Shown piece by piece: positions 35,586-48,272 of a stretch of 64,000 nt of DNA (positions within the stretch are counted from its first letter, which is position 1; each line of letters starts with the position of its first letter). Under the pieces are notes generated by a model. It had not been told where the DNA came from, did not search any database, and worked only from the letters and a program-made list of their open reading frames with translations. This DNA comes from Gephyromycinifex aptenodytis (GTDB taxonomy: Bacteria; Actinomycetota; Actinomycetes; Actinomycetales; Dermatophilaceae), in contig NZ_CP051155.1 in the NCBI RefSeq assembly GCF_012277275.1, positions 744,001-808,000 on the forward strand. The letters are read 5' to 3'. The position numbers and the translations under genes are program-made.

Positions 35586-37220
35586 ATGGCGCAGGATCGC
35601 CGCGACATCACGCAACTGCCGAACTTGGCGACAGGCGCCGGACGGGTCGGGCCGGTCCGTTCTCGGATGCCGGTCTACGTAGACCTCCTCCCGCCCTGTA
35701 ACGCGGGCTGCCCCGCCGGGGAGAACATCCAAGAATGGCTGCGCCTGATCAAGGCCGGCGACGCCGAGGCTGCCTGGCGCCAGTTGACCAGTGACAACCC
35801 TTTCCCAGCGATCCACGGCCGGGTCTGCTACCACCCGTGCGAGACCGCTTGCAACCGAGTGGCCCTGGACAGCGCCGTGTCCATCCACGGCGTCGAGCGC
35901 TACCTGGGTGACCTCGCCTTGGAATCAGGGTGGGCTTTCACTCCAGCTCAACACGGCACCGGTCACAAGGTCCTCATCATCGGTGCAGGCCCCAGCGGAC
36001 TGTCTGCGGCGTACCACCTGGCCAGGCTCGGACACGAGGTTGAGATCCGCGACAGTTCACCCCAGCCCGGCGGGATGATGCGCTACGGAATTCCTGAGTA
36101 CCGCCTGCCCCGTCACGTCCTTGACGCCGAGATCTCCCGCATCGTCGACCTGGGAGTTCGCATCGTCACCGACTACACGGTCAAGGACCTGCTCACCGAG
36201 CAGCACGAGGGCGGCTTCGATGCGGTCTTCATCGCTATCGGTGCTCACCTGAGCAAGAAGGTCGACATTCCCGCCCGCGACGCCAGCAAGGTTGTCGACG
36301 CAGTCAGCTTCCTGCGTGACGTCGCCTCCGGCGAACGCCCGGTGATGGGCCGCAAGGTCGCCGTCTACGGCGGCGGTAACACCGCTATGGACGCCGCCCG
36401 GGTGGCTCGCCGGCTCGGCGCCACCGAGACCGTGGTCGTCTACCGCCGCACCCGCGAGCAGATGCCCGCCCATCAGGACGAGGCCGCCGACGCCGAACGC
36501 GAGGGCGTCAAGATGAACTGGCTGCGCACCATCACCTCGATGGAGGAGGAAGACCTCACCGTCGAGATCATGGAACTAGACGAGAACGGTAAACCGCACG
36601 GCACCGGCAAGTTTGAAAAGCTCGCCGCCGACACGGTGATCCTGGCTCTCGGTCAGGAGGCCGATACCGGTTTCCTGCACAACATCCCTGGCCTGCGCTT
36701 CGATAACGACGTTATGCAGGTCGACCCCCAAACCCTGATGTCGGATGTCCCCGGCCTGTTCGCCGGCGGTGACGCCGTCCCTTCCGAGCGCACCGTGACC
36801 GTCGGGGTCGGCCACGGCAAACGCGCCGCCCGGAACATCGATGCCTGGCTGAACACCACCCCGCTGCCACGCCCCGAGAAGAACTCCATCGCCGATTTCG
36901 AGAAGCTGAACCTGTGGTACTTCGGCGATGCGCACCGACGCGTGCAACCGCAGCTGGACCCCGCAGCACGCGTCAGTGACTTCGATGAGGTCGTGGGTGG
37001 GCTCTCGGCCAAGCAGGCACGCTTCGAAGCCGAACGATGCCTGTCCTGCGGCAACTGCTTCGAGTGCGACGGTTGTCTGGGCAGTTGCCCCGAGGACGCC
37101 GTGATCAAGCTCGGCAGGGGCTTTCGTTATCGCTTCGACTACGCCAAGTGCACCGGCTGCGGCACCTGCTTCGAGCAGTGCCCGGTCCACGCCATCGAGA
37201 TGATCTCCGAGAACCGCTGA
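35586..37220 (+). CDS. GltD-like NAD(P)H oxidoreductase with ferredoxin domain
   Basis: Flavoprotein related to the small subunit of glutamate synthase and to NfnB-type enzymes, 544 aa. The N-terminal helical domain has two cysteine sets (PPCNAGCPAG, CYHPCETACNR) for 4Fe-4S clusters. It is followed by FAD-binding IIGAGPSGLSAAYHLARLG, NAD(P)-binding VYGGGNTAMDAARVARRLGA and GLFAGGDAV. The C-terminus is a two-cluster ferredoxin with CLSCGNCFECDGCLGSCP and CTGCGTCFEQCP. It probably moves electrons between NAD(P)H and ferredoxin, and so could drain or supply the neighbouring pyruvate:ferredoxin oxidoreductase 11 bases downstream. It is not glutamate synthase itself, since no large subunit is adjacent. 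ATG 35586 has GAGG 8 nt ahead. Confidence 0.88.
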   Translation: MAQDRRDITQLPNLATGAGRVGPVRSRMPVYVDLLPPCNAGCPAGENIQEWLRLIKAGDAEAAWRQLTSDNPFPAIHGRVCYHPCETACNRVALDSAVSIHGVERYLGDLALESGWAFTPAQHGTGHKVLIIGAGPSGLSAAYHLARLGHEVEIRDSSPQPGGMMRYGIPEYRLPRHVLDAEISRIVDLGVRIVTDYTVKDLLTEQHEGGFDAVFIAIGAHLSKKVDIPARDASKVVDAVSFLRDVASGERPVMGRKVAVYGGGNTAMDAARVARRLGATETVVVYRRTREQMPAHQDEAADAEREGVKMNWLRTITSMEEEDLTVEIMELDENGKPHGTGKFEKLAADTVILALGQEADTGFLHNIPGLRFDNDVMQVDPQTLMSDVPGLFAGGDAVPSERTVTVGVGHGKRAARNIDAWLNTTPLPRPEKNSIADFEKLNLWYFGDAHRRVQPQLDPAARVSDFDEVVGGLSAKQARFEAERCLSCGNCFECDGCLGSCPEDAVIKLGRGFRYRFDYAKCTGCGTCFEQCPVHAIEMISENR

Positions 37221-37231
37221 AAGGCCCCACC

Positions 37232-40802
<3,571 letters not shown>

Positions 40803-40810
<8 letters not shown>

Positions 40811-41819
40811 CCTGACCACGAACTATCTCGGGTTGTCCTTGCGCAATCCGCTCGTCGCCTCGGCGGGACCGCTGTCGCAGACAGTGGACGGCGTCCGTTC
40901 GCTGGCCGAGGGCGGCGTCGGCGCTGTGGTGCTGTACTCGCTGTTCGAGGAGCAGCTTCGACACGAGGCGGCGCACGACATCCTGTTGGAGGAGAGCAAC
41001 GAGGAGTTCTACGCCGAGAGCCTGTCGTTCTTCCCCAGCGTTCCCCAGCACAACGCCGACAACTCCTCCCGTTACCTGTCCTTGTTGGAACGTAGCGTCG
41101 CCGCCGTCGACATTCCGGTGATCGCCAGCCTGAACGGTAGCGACCTCGGTGGCTGGGTGGAGTTCGCTCGGCGTCTGGAGGATGCCGGTGCTTCGGCGAT
41201 CGAGCTGAACATCTACCTGGTCGCCGGGGACGTGGCCACCCGCGGCCGGGACGTGGAAGACAAGCACGTGGAGATCCTGCGCGCCGTCAAGGCCGAGGTT
41301 GCCATTCCGGTGGCGGTCAAGCTCAGCCCGTACCTGTCGGCTTTCGGTGAGTTGGCAATGCGACTCGATCACGCTGGAGCCGACGGCCTGGTCCTGTTCA
41401 ACCGTTTCATCCAGCCGGAGATCAACATCGAGACGGTGAGCGTGGAGTCCGGTCTGGAGCTGAGCAGCCCGTTCGAGGGGCGGCTGCCCCGCACCTGGAT
41501 CGCTGCGCTGCGAGGGCGGGTCTCGGCCTGTCTGGCCGGCACCAGCGGCGTGGACACCAGTGACGATGTCATCAAATATTTGCTGGCCGGGGCTGATGTG
41601 GCGATGACGACCTCCGCGCTGGTTCGCCACGGACCCAGACATGCCCGCCGACTCATCGACGGTCTTGACCTGTGGCTGGAACGTAAGGGGTTCGCCTCGG
41701 TGGAGGCGATGCGCGGCATGCTCGCCATCCCGGCCGGCGCGAACGCCACCGCCTACGAGCGAGCCGGGTACGTCTCGGCCCTGGAGAAGGCCAAGCAACA
41801 ATACGGATCGCTGGTGTGA
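40803..41819 (+). CDS. Dihydroorotate dehydrogenase-like flavoprotein
   Basis: TIM-barrel FMN protein of the dihydroorotate dehydrogenase/PreA superfamily, 338 aa. LSLRNPLVASAGPLSQTVDGV is the family N-terminus, IPVIASLNGSDLGGWVEFARRLEDAGASAIELN carries the substrate/FMN loop, and VKLSPYLSAFGELA and SACLAGTSGVDTSDDVIKYLLAGAD form the phosphate-binding end. The Cys or Ser base typical of true PyrD (in the NxPN loop) is not recognisable, so pyrimidine synthesis is doubtful. Its overlap with nifJ and position behind the GltD-like gene suggest a partner in the same redox system, as in NfnAB-like or PreAT-like pairs. ATG 40803 has AAGGGA 8 nt ahead. Confidence 0.8.
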
Positions 41820-41992
41820 GCACCTGATTCTGGCCGCTCCCGTCCACCGGTGAGGCGGTCAGGTCCGCCCGTCGCCGAGCCTGGGGTCAAGGCCTGGGAA
41901 CAGATCAGGTGCGCCATTGGTGAACCTCATCCGGAGGCGGGGGCACCGGGCTACGGTATGAATTCGATTCTCTTTCTTCACAGGAGGACTGC

Positions 41993-43537
41993 ATGCCGTC
42001 CGGCCCCCGCTCCGCCGACGCCGTGATCCGCGAGGTTCGCATCGTGCCGATCGCCGGATCGACGTGCCCGCCGCCAGGTTTGGTCGACCTGCGGATTCGG
42101 GACGGGGTCGTCCTGGAGGTGGGGACCAAGCTGAAGGCACACCCCGGTGAGGCCATTCATGAAGGCCATGGCCGTTGGGCGCTGCCCGGGTTGTGGGACG
42201 CCCACGTGCACATGGGTCAGTGGTCGGCCAGCACCGTGCGCCTGGACTTGACCGGCACCACGAACGAAGCCGAAGCGCGGGCGGTGGTAGCCCACCATGT
42301 GGCCACGTTGCCCCCTGGCGAGGATGTGATCGTCGGCTTCGGGCACCGCACCGCGACCTGGCCGACGCAGCCGACAGTGGCCGCTCTGGATGAGGTGAGC
42401 GGAGAGCACGCCGTCGTGCTCATCAGCGGTGATGCCCACCACGCTTGGATGAACACCCGCGCGCTCACGATGCTCGGGCTGCCGCCGCACGAGGGGGTCG
42501 TAGTCGAGCAGGAATGGTTCGACGTCTTCCCGATGCTCGCCCAGATCCCCAGCCTGGCCGCCAAAGCGGATGAGGGTTATCGACGGGCACTGCAGCACGC
42601 CGCCTCACGCGGTGTGGTCGGTGTCGTCGATCTGGAGTTCGCGGTCGGATACCGTGATTGGCCGCTACGCTTCGCCGGCGGCCCCGGACGCCCGGCGCTG
42701 GACTTGTTGCGGGTACGAACAGCTACCTACCCTGACGGTTTGGCCGGCGCCATCGAGGCGGGACTGGCGAGCGGCGACCCGCTGGATGGTTGCGAGGGCC
42801 TGGTCACCATGGGCCCGTTGAAGATCATCACCGACGGTTCCTTGAACACCCGGACGGCCTACTGCTGCGAACCGTTCGCGGACGGCGATGAACTTCCCGA
42901 ACCGTGCGGTACCCAGAACGTGGCGCCGCACGAACTGCGGGAACTGCTCACCCAGGCACGTGCCGCAGGTCTGGAGGTGGCCGTGCACGCCCTGGGCGAT
43001 GCCGCGGTCCGCGATGCCCTGGACGCCATGGAAATCACCGGCGCCAGAGGCACGATCGAGCACGCCCAGCTGATGCGTTGGGAGGACATCCCCCGGATGG
43101 GCGCCCTGGGCGTGCGGGCCAGCGTGCAACCAGCGCACCTGTGGGACGACCGCGACGTCTCGCGCCAGTGCTGGCCGGATCGAATTGATCGGTGCTTCCC
43201 ATTTCGCAGCATGCTCGCCTCCGGCGTGACGTTGGCGCTGGGTTCAGATGCCCCGGTGTCACCGCTTGACCCGTGGATGGCGATGGCCGCTGGGGTGCAT
43301 CGCAGCAACGATGAACGTCCGCCGTGGATCCCCCAGCAGGCGATGACGGTCGCCGAGGCGCTGGCCGCCAGCCTGGACGGGCAGGGCACTGTCGGGGTGG
43401 GTTCCCGCGGCGATGTCGTGCTGCTGGATCAGGATCCGCTGCTGGTCCCCGAGGACAGCAGAGAAGCCTGCGAGGCGCTGCTGAGCATGCAGGTGGCCGC
43501 GACGTTCCTGGCGGGCCGACTCACGTACTCCGGCTGA
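41993..43537 (+). CDS. Amidohydrolase family 3 protein (YtcJ type)
   Basis: Metal-dependent amidohydrolase of the YtcJ/N-acyl-D-amino-acid-deacylase-like group, 514 aa; the physiological substrate is unknown. A small beta-sandwich at the N-terminus leads into LPGLWDAHVHMGQW (HxH metal pair), then AVHALGDAAVRDAL and TIEHAQLM with further ligand histidines. LGSDAPVSPLDPWMAM holds the catalytic Asp, and the frame returns to the beta-sandwich (GVGSRGDVVLLDQDPL). No signal peptide is visible. AGGAGG 5 nt before ATG 41993 is an excellent start; TACGGT at 41952-41957 is a plausible -10. A strong terminator follows the stop, so it is monocistronic. Confidence 0.87.
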   Translation: MPSGPRSADAVIREVRIVPIAGSTCPPPGLVDLRIRDGVVLEVGTKLKAHPGEAIHEGHGRWALPGLWDAHVHMGQWSASTVRLDLTGTTNEAEARAVVAHHVATLPPGEDVIVGFGHRTATWPTQPTVAALDEVSGEHAVVLISGDAHHAWMNTRALTMLGLPPHEGVVVEQEWFDVFPMLAQIPSLAAKADEGYRRALQHAASRGVVGVVDLEFAVGYRDWPLRFAGGPGRPALDLLRVRTATYPDGLAGAIEAGLASGDPLDGCEGLVTMGPLKIITDGSLNTRTAYCCEPFADGDELPEPCGTQNVAPHELRELLTQARAAGLEVAVHALGDAAVRDALDAMEITGARGTIEHAQLMRWEDIPRMGALGVRASVQPAHLWDDRDVSRQCWPDRIDRCFPFRSMLASGVTLALGSDAPVSPLDPWMAMAAGVHRSNDERPPWIPQQAMTVAEALAASLDGQGTVGVGSRGDVVLLDQDPLLVPEDSREACEALLSMQVAATFLAGRLTYSG

Positions 43538-43541
43538 AGGT

Positions 43542-43574
43542 CGACAGGCCCCGTGCTGGGCACGGGGCCTGTCG
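43542..43574. terminator. Terminator between amidohydrolase gene and paaE
   Basis: CGACAGGCCCCGTGC (43542-43556) pairs with GCACGGGGCCTGTCG (43560-43574), 15 bp perfect with a 3-nt loop, 4 bases after the amidohydrolase stop. It lies between convergent genes and may serve both. Confidence 0.88.
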
Positions 43575-43607
43575 GCGGGAAGCCTGCACGGCTGGGTTGG
43601 GCGCGCT

Positions 43608-44756
43608 CTAGGAGTCGAAGTCGACGTGGACCGCGTCGCCCTTGGGGTGGGACTGGCAGGTCAGGACATAACCAGCCGCGACCTCGTCCGGTTCCAGCGC
43701 GTAGTTCTCATCCATCGCGACCTCACCGGAGATGACCTTAGCCCGGCAGGTGCCGCACACTCCCCCGGCGCAGGCGAAGGGGACGTCCTGGCGTACCCGC
43801 AGCGCGGCGTTCAGGATGGACTCGCGGGCGCTCTTGGGGCTGAGGACCTGACCTTCCAGACCATCCAGGTTGAACGTGATCTCGATGTTGCCCCCGGCTG
43901 CGTCGGCCACAACGGGCCGACCGATGTTGCCTTCCGGCGCGGCCGTCGGTTTGCCGGTGGTGAACAGTTCGTAGCGCACCTTATCGGCCGAAACCCCGGC
44001 GGCGCTGAGTTCATCGCGCAGCAACTGCACGAGTTCGAACGGGCCGCACAGGAACCATTCGTCGACGACTTCGGGACGGAACACCGTTCCCAACATCGAA
44101 CGCAGCTTCTCGGCGTCCAGTCGGCCGGTGTGGGTCGGGGAGAGCCGCTGTTCGCGAGAAAGCAGGTGGTGCACCGCCAGGCGAGAGGGGTAGCGGTCCT
44201 TCAGGTCGGCGATGTCCTCCACGAACATGACATCCATCGCGGCCCGGTTGGAGTACACCAGGTTCATGTACGCCTGCGGGTTGGAGGCCAGCACGGCGCG
44301 GGTGATGGACAGGATCGGGGTGATCCCCGAACCGGCCGCGAAAGCCATGTAGCGGGACAACCCGACCGATTCCTCGCCGATGGCCTGCGGATCGTTCAGG
44401 GAGGTCACCGCGTGCTGGGAGACGAAAGCACCGGTAGGGCTCATCACGTCCAGGACGTCACCGGGCTTGAGGTTGTCGTTAGCCCAGTTCGAGAACAGAC
44501 CACCCAGGTCACGCTTGATGGCGATCTTGATCTCGCCGCTGGTCGGGGCCGCGCAGATGGAGTAGCTGCGCCGCACCTCTTTGCCTTCGAGTTCAGTTCG
44601 CAGGGCAACGTACTGGCCGCTGACGTAGTTGTAGTCCTCCGCCAACTCATCAGGGACCGCCAAGGTCACCTCGATAGCGGCATCGGTCAGCGGACGGACC
44701 TGGGAGACAGTCAGCGGGTGAAAGCGAGCGCGGGGGCGCTGGGCGAGCAGCGGCAT
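43608..44756 (-). CDS. paaE: Phenylacetyl-CoA 1,2-epoxidase reductase subunit
   Basis: Electron-transfer subunit of the ring-epoxidising complex PaaABCE: takes electrons from NADPH through FAD and a plant-type 2Fe-2S centre to the PaaA di-iron site. Residues 1-120 form the FAD domain (RRSYSIC), the middle is the NAD(P)-binding domain (GSGITPILSI), and the C-terminal 90 residues are the ferredoxin with CAGGVCGTCRAKV and a later Cys in VLTCQSHP. Length 382 aa. ATG 44756 shares one base with the paaD stop (TGATG). It is the last gene of the paaABCDE operon. Confidence 0.96.
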   Translation of the reverse strand: MPLLAQRPRARFHPLTVSQVRPLTDAAIEVTLAVPDELAEDYNYVSGQYVALRTELEGKEVRRSYSICAAPTSGEIKIAIKRDLGGLFSNWANDNLKPGDVLDVMSPTGAFVSQHAVTSLNDPQAIGEESVGLSRYMAFAAGSGITPILSITRAVLASNPQAYMNLVYSNRAAMDVMFVEDIADLKDRYPSRLAVHHLLSREQRLSPTHTGRLDAEKLRSMLGTVFRPEVVDEWFLCGPFELVQLLRDELSAAGVSADKVRYELFTTGKPTAAPEGNIGRPVVADAAGGNIEITFNLDGLEGQVLSPKSARESILNAALRVRQDVPFACAGGVCGTCRAKVISGEVAMDENYALEPDEVAAGYVLTCQSHPKGDAVHVDFDS

Positions 44757-45268
44757 CAGAGAACCTTGAAGTAGTCGAAGGGTTCGAGGCAGGACTTACA
44801 GGTGTAGAGGGCCTTGCAGGCGGTGGAGCCGAACCGGGACGCCTCGACAGTGTCGAGCGAATGGCAGTGCGGACACTTCACCGCCAAGGCCACCGGTGTT
44901 CCCCCGAAACGCGGCCCTTGCCGTCGATGAGCCGGGTCCGGGGGCGCGATCCCGTACTCGGTGAGCTTGCGTTTGCCGTCTTCGCTCATCCAGTCCGTCG
45001 TCCACGCCGGGGAGAGCACGACCCGCACCTCGACGTCCTGGTAGCCGTTCTCGACCAGCACCTGGGTGACGTCATCACGCATGACGCCCAGCGCCGGGCA
45101 GCCCGAGTACGTCGGGGTGATCTCGACCAGGGCGCCTTTCTCGGTGGCCCGAGCTGAGCGCAGGACGCCGAGGTCCTCCAGGGTCAGCACCGGGACCTCA
45201 GGGTCGCACACGGTCGCGGCAAGGTCCCAGACCTTGGCATCTGCGTCTACAACCGGTCGCACGGTCAT
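44756..45268 (-). CDS. paaD: PaaD, Fe-S maturation factor of phenylacetyl-CoA epoxidase
   Basis: MIP18/DUF59-family protein needed for full activity of the PaaABCE complex, probably in metallocluster assembly; it is not a structural subunit. Residues 1-115 form the DUF59 domain (CDPEVPVLTLEDLGVLRSA, YSGCPALGVM). The C-terminal 50 residues carry a zinc-ribbon-like set CPHCHS ... CKALYTCKSC. Length 170 aa. I chose ATG 45268, one base overlapping the paaC stop; an in-frame extension upstream lies inside paaC and is Arg-rich. Confidence 0.95.
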   Translation of the reverse strand: MTVRPVVDADAKVWDLAATVCDPEVPVLTLEDLGVLRSARATEKGALVEITPTYSGCPALGVMRDDVTQVLVENGYQDVEVRVVLSPAWTTDWMSEDGKRKLTEYGIAPPDPAHRRQGPRFGGTPVALAVKCPHCHSLDTVEASRFGSTACKALYTCKSCLEPFDYFKVL

Positions 45269-46089
45269 CACCACGTCGCGCCCGGGTGCGCCCGTGCCAA
45301 CACCTGCATTTCGGCGAGAATGAAGCCGAGGGATTCCCGGTGCAGTCCCTTGCGTCCACCAGTCACGGCGGTCTTGGTGGTCGGGATTTCCAACTGCGCT
45401 TCCCTGATGGCGCGCGTGATCGCGGCGAGTGCCGGTTCGCGCAGGGTGGAGGGGCGTACTGCGACTCCCGGCAGCTCTTCGATGAGTTCGTCGTCCTCGA
45501 AGAGCTCTTCGAGGTAGGGCCACACGATGTTCAAGCCGGCTTGCATCCGCTGCGCGGACTCCTGCGTGCCCATCCCCAGGCGCAGCGTCCACTGCCAGGC
45601 GTGGTCGACGTGGTACTCAACCTCTTTGACCGCCTTGGCTGCGACCGCAGCGAGGGTGGGGTCACTCGATGCGGCGAGGCCTTCGTAGAGCAGCGTGGCG
45701 TAGATCGAGAACAGCAGCTGGCGGGCGATGGTCTGCCCGAAGTCGCCGTTGGGGACCTGCACCAGGTGCGCGCAGACGAAGTCGCCCTCGTCGCGGTGAT
45801 AGGCCAGGTCGTCTTCGGTCTTGCCCCAGGCGGTACCGGCGTAGGTGTAGAACGAGCGGGCATGGCCCAGGGTGTCCAGGGCGATATTGCCCAGGGCGAT
45901 GTCTTCCTCGATCTCTGGCGCCCGCGAGATCCACCACGACAGCTGCTGGGCCAGGATGAGCGAATCGTCCGCCAGGCGCAGGGCGTAGCGAGCAACCGGT
46001 TCGTCGGCCTTCAGGCCGGCCGCGGCAATGTCTTCGGCGGTGAGTGCCTGCCCGGCGCTGATGCGCGTCGCGCTCTCGAAGGCGCTCAC
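45268..46089 (-). CDS. paaC: Phenylacetyl-CoA 1,2-epoxidase subunit PaaC
   Basis: Structural, non-catalytic subunit that pairs with PaaA in the epoxidase core. It is a ferritin-like four-helix protein of 273 aa with LADDSLILAQQLSWWISRAPEIEEDIALGNIALDTLGHARSFY, DFGQTIARQLLFSIYATLLYEGL and EVEYHVDHAWQWTLRLGMGT, all characteristic of PaaC. It starts with GTG 46089, which overlaps the paaB stop (GTGA), so it is coupled to paaB. Confidence 0.96.
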   Translation of the reverse strand: MSAFESATRISAGQALTAEDIAAAGLKADEPVARYALRLADDSLILAQQLSWWISRAPEIEEDIALGNIALDTLGHARSFYTYAGTAWGKTEDDLAYHRDEGDFVCAHLVQVPNGDFGQTIARQLLFSIYATLLYEGLAASSDPTLAAVAAKAVKEVEYHVDHAWQWTLRLGMGTQESAQRMQAGLNIVWPYLEELFEDDELIEELPGVAVRPSTLREPALAAITRAIREAQLEIPTTKTAVTGGRKGLHRESLGFILAEMQVLARAHPGATW

Positions 46090-46400
46090 AGGTGCTTCAC
46101 CCCTTCGCTTTGGGTGTAGTAGGTGGCGTGCCGGTAATTCTTGCCCTGGGCCGACTCGAAGAAGGCGCCCTTGGCGTCCGGGTCTGAGGTAGTGATCGCC
46201 TCGGAGGGCACCACCCAGACGGAGACACCCTCGTTGCGGCGGGTGTAGAGGTCACGGGCGTTGCGCACAGCCATGGCGGCGTCGGGGGCGTGAATCGAGC
46301 CGGCGTGGACATGGGACAACCCCCGGGAGGCACGAACAAACACTTCCCACAGCGGCCACAGCGGCTCAACGGAGGGGGCGGCAGGGTTCTGCTCGGACAT
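46086..46400 (-). CDS. paaB: Phenylacetyl-CoA 1,2-epoxidase subunit PaaB
   Basis: Small structural subunit bridging PaaAC dimers, 104 aa. WPLWEVFVRASRGLSHVHAGSIHAPDAAMAVRNARDLYTRRNEGVSVWVVP is the standard PaaB signature and the C-terminus ATYYTQSEGVKHL is also typical. ATG 46400 lies 69 bases after the paaA stop; the 3' end overlaps paaC by 4 bases. Confidence 0.96.
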   Translation of the reverse strand: MSEQNPAAPSVEPLWPLWEVFVRASRGLSHVHAGSIHAPDAAMAVRNARDLYTRRNEGVSVWVVPSEAITTSDPDAKGAFFESAQGKNYRHATYYTQSEGVKHL

Positions 46401-46469
46401 TCAGCACTTCTTCCGGCTCGGGTTCGATCGAACAGGCAACTGGTCGCCAGCGGCGACCGCAGGGCTTCC

Positions 46470-47468
46470 TCAGGCGTGCTTCAGGGCGGTATCGGCGCCG
46501 CTCTGCTTGCGGGCGTAGGCGGCAGCCGCCTCCCGCACCCATGCGCCGTCCTCGTGAGCCTTGACACGGTGGGCCAGGCGCTGCACGTTGCAGGGCCCGT
46601 TACCGGCGATGACGGCGTTGAACTCGGCCCAGTCGAGCTGGCCGTAGTCGTAGTGGCCGCGCGCTTCGTTCCAGGCCAGGTCGGGGTCGGGCAAGGTCAG
46701 TCCGAGTGCCTCGGCCTGCGGGACCATCATGTCGACGAAGCGCTGACGCAACTCGTCGTTGGAGAAGCGCTTGATCTTCCAGGCCATCGACTGCTGGGAG
46801 TTGGGCGACTCATCGTCGGGGGGGCCGAACATCTGCAGCGCGGGGCCGTAGGTGCGGTTGACCGCGTCCTGGGCCATCTGCTTCTGCTCGGGGGTGCCGT
46901 TGGACAGGGCGTAGAGGATCTCCCACCCTTGACGCTGGTGGAAGGACTCTTCCTTACACACCCGCACCATGGCGCGCCCGTAGGGGCCGTAGGAGCAGCG
47001 GCACAGCGGCACCTGGTTACAGATCGCCGCGCCGTCGACGAGCCAACCGATCGCGCCCACGTCAGCCCAGGTCAGGGCTGGGTAGTTGAAGATCGAGGAG
47101 TACTTGGCCTTACCGGAGAGCAGTTGCTCGTTCATCTCTTCGCGGCTCGTGCCCAGAGTTTCAGCGGCCGAGTACAGGTAGAGCCCGTGGCCTGCCTCGT
47201 CTTGCACCTTGGCGATGAGGATCGACTTGCGCTTCAGCGAAGGCGCTCGGGTGATCCAGTTACCTTCGGGCTGCATCCCGATGATTTCGGAGTGCGCGTG
47301 CTGGGAGATCTGGCGGACCAGAGTCTTGCGGTACTTGGCCGGCATCCAGTCACGTGGCTCGATGCGCTCGTCGGCTTCGAGAAGGGCATCGAAGCGCTCC
47401 TGTGCCTGGGCGTCGGTGGTCTCAGTGGTGCTCTCGACCGACCGAAGGTCGGGCCTGGTGTCCGTCAT
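46470..47468 (-). CDS. paaA: Phenylacetyl-CoA 1,2-epoxidase catalytic subunit PaaA
   Basis: Di-iron oxygenase subunit that epoxidises the aromatic ring of phenylacetyl-CoA. The metal-binding E-x-x-H pairs are visible in [13 protein letters not shown] and [13 protein letters not shown], with further conserved [19 protein letters not shown] and [24 protein letters not shown]. Length 332 aa. The start ATG 47468 has AGGTG about 7-8 nt ahead; GTG 47477 would add three residues. The first gene of paaABCDE, divergent from the tetR regulator, with the predicted operator at 47527-47552 covering its promoter (TATATT, 47526-47531 on the minus strand). Confidence 0.97.
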   Translation of the reverse strand: MTDTRPDLRSVESTTETTDAQAQERFDALLEADERIEPRDWMPAKYRKTLVRQISQHAHSEIIGMQPEGNWITRAPSLKRKSILIAKVQDEAGHGLYLYSAAETLGTSREEMNEQLLSGKAKYSSIFNYPALTWADVGAIGWLVDGAAICNQVPLCRCSYGPYGRAMVRVCKEESFHQRQGWEILYALSNGTPEQKQMAQDAVNRTYGPALQMFGPPDDESPNSQQSMAWKIKRFSNDELRQRFVDMMVPQAEALGLTLPDPDLAWNEARGHYDYGQLDWAEFNAVIAGNGPCNVQRLAHRVKAHEDGAWVREAAAAYARKQSGADTALKHA

Positions 47469-47526
47469 TGGTGTCACCTCGTTGGTCCTTCTCGTGTGGA
47501 CCGCTGCTCGCGGTTCGCCGGATCCA

Positions 47527-47552
47527 ATATACCGACCGTTTGTTCAGTATAT
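47527..47552. promoter_or_regulatory. Predicted paa operator 1 (TetR-type palindrome)
   Basis: A 26-bp imperfect palindrome with outer arms ATATAC and GTATAT. Each 12-base half matches the other's complement at 9 positions; the centre is at 47539/47540. The core ACCGACCGTTTGTTC (47531-47545) is repeated with 12 of 15 identities at 52672-52686. It overlaps the -10 regions of both paaA and tetR, as expected for a repressor of both. Confidence 0.75.
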
Positions 47553-47562
47553 GGGGGTACAC

Positions 47563-47640
47563 ATGAGCGTCAAGAGCGACCACTTGGCCGACTGCGGCGG
47601 TTCGGCCGCCGGAAAGTGGTATGCGACGATGACCCGATGA
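47563..47640 (+). CDS. Candidate 25-aa leader peptide coupled to tetR
   Basis: A short frame beginning MSVKSDHLADCGGSAAGKWY and ending ATMTR. It has GGGGG (47553-47557) 5 nt before its ATG, and its stop overlaps the tetR start as ATGA (47637-47640). The regulator has no ribosome binding site of its own, so this frame probably delivers ribosomes to it. No homologue is recognised. It could be a regulatory leader, or simply an upstream translated region. Confidence 0.45.
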   Translation: MSVKSDHLADCGGSAAGKWYATMTR

Positions 47641-48272
47641 CGGCCACACATGCCAGGCGTGGGCGCCCCGGCCATGACCAGCGGGCAGTGCTGATTGCGG
47701 CCGTCGAGGCCTTCGATGAGCACGGTTACGACGCGACCACGATGGGGATGATCGCCCAACGGCTCAGCCTGTCGAAATCGGCGCTCTACCACCATGTCGA
47801 GGGCAAAGAACAGCTCCTGGCCATCGCGCTGGAGACGGCCTTCACCGCCCTTGACGAATGCCTACGCACCACCGAGGAATCCGCGGAGAACCTGGATGTG
47901 CGCTTCGAGGTCTTCATCCGCGAAATGGTTGCCGTGCTGTTGGAGTACCAGCCGTTCGTGCGTCTGATGCTGCGGCTGCGAGACAACAGTCCGGTGGAGC
48001 AACAGGCTCTGGCCCGGCGGCGTGACTTCGACACCCGCATGGCGGCCTTGGTTCGGGACGCGCAGGTCGCGGGCCTGCTGCGGGACGACCTGGACGCTGC
48101 CGTGGTGGCCCGCCTGATCTTCGGTGCGATGAACTCCACCGTGGAATGGTTCCGTCCGCAGGGGCGGCTATCCCCCGAAGAGCTCACCGAGGCCGTCCTC
48201 ACGGTGGTGTGCCGGGGGGTCCTGACCACCGCCTACCCACCCGAAAAGAACACCGCGGGCCTCGACAGCTGA
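47637..48272 (+). CDS. TetR-family regulator of the paa genes (PaaR type)
   Basis: Transcriptional repressor, 211 aa, likely sensing phenylacetyl-CoA as actinobacterial and Thermus PaaR proteins do. The HTH is residues 12-57: RAVLIAAVEAFDEHGYDATTMGMIAQRLSLSKSALYHHVEGKEQLL. The C-terminal helical ligand domain resembles the TetR_C family with EYQPFVRLMLRLRDNSP. ATG 47637 starts four residues before the conserved RRGRP segment. A much longer upstream frame runs antisense through paaA-paaB and is not real. Divergent from paaABCDE and convergent with paaZ; its stop lies in the loop of a terminator hairpin. The paa assignment rests on position and the shared operators. Confidence 0.88.
   Translation: MTATHARRGRPGHDQRAVLIAAVEAFDEHGYDATTMGMIAQRLSLSKSALYHHVEGKEQLLAIALETAFTALDECLRTTEESAENLDVRFEVFIREMVAVLLEYQPFVRLMLRLRDNSPVEQQALARRRDFDTRMAALVRDAQVAGLLRDDLDAAVVARLIFGAMNSTVEWFRPQGRLSPEELTEAVLTVVCRGVLTTAYPPEKNTAGLDS

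Noticed and set aside
37037-37231. Upstream extension of the nifJ frame
   Set aside because: It lies within the ferredoxin domain of the GltD-like gene; AAAGG before ATG 37232 and the family N-terminus fix the start.
46290-47636. Long upstream extension of the tetR frame
   Set aside because: It runs antisense through paaA and paaB, and a TetR protein with a 450-residue N-terminal extension is not credible.
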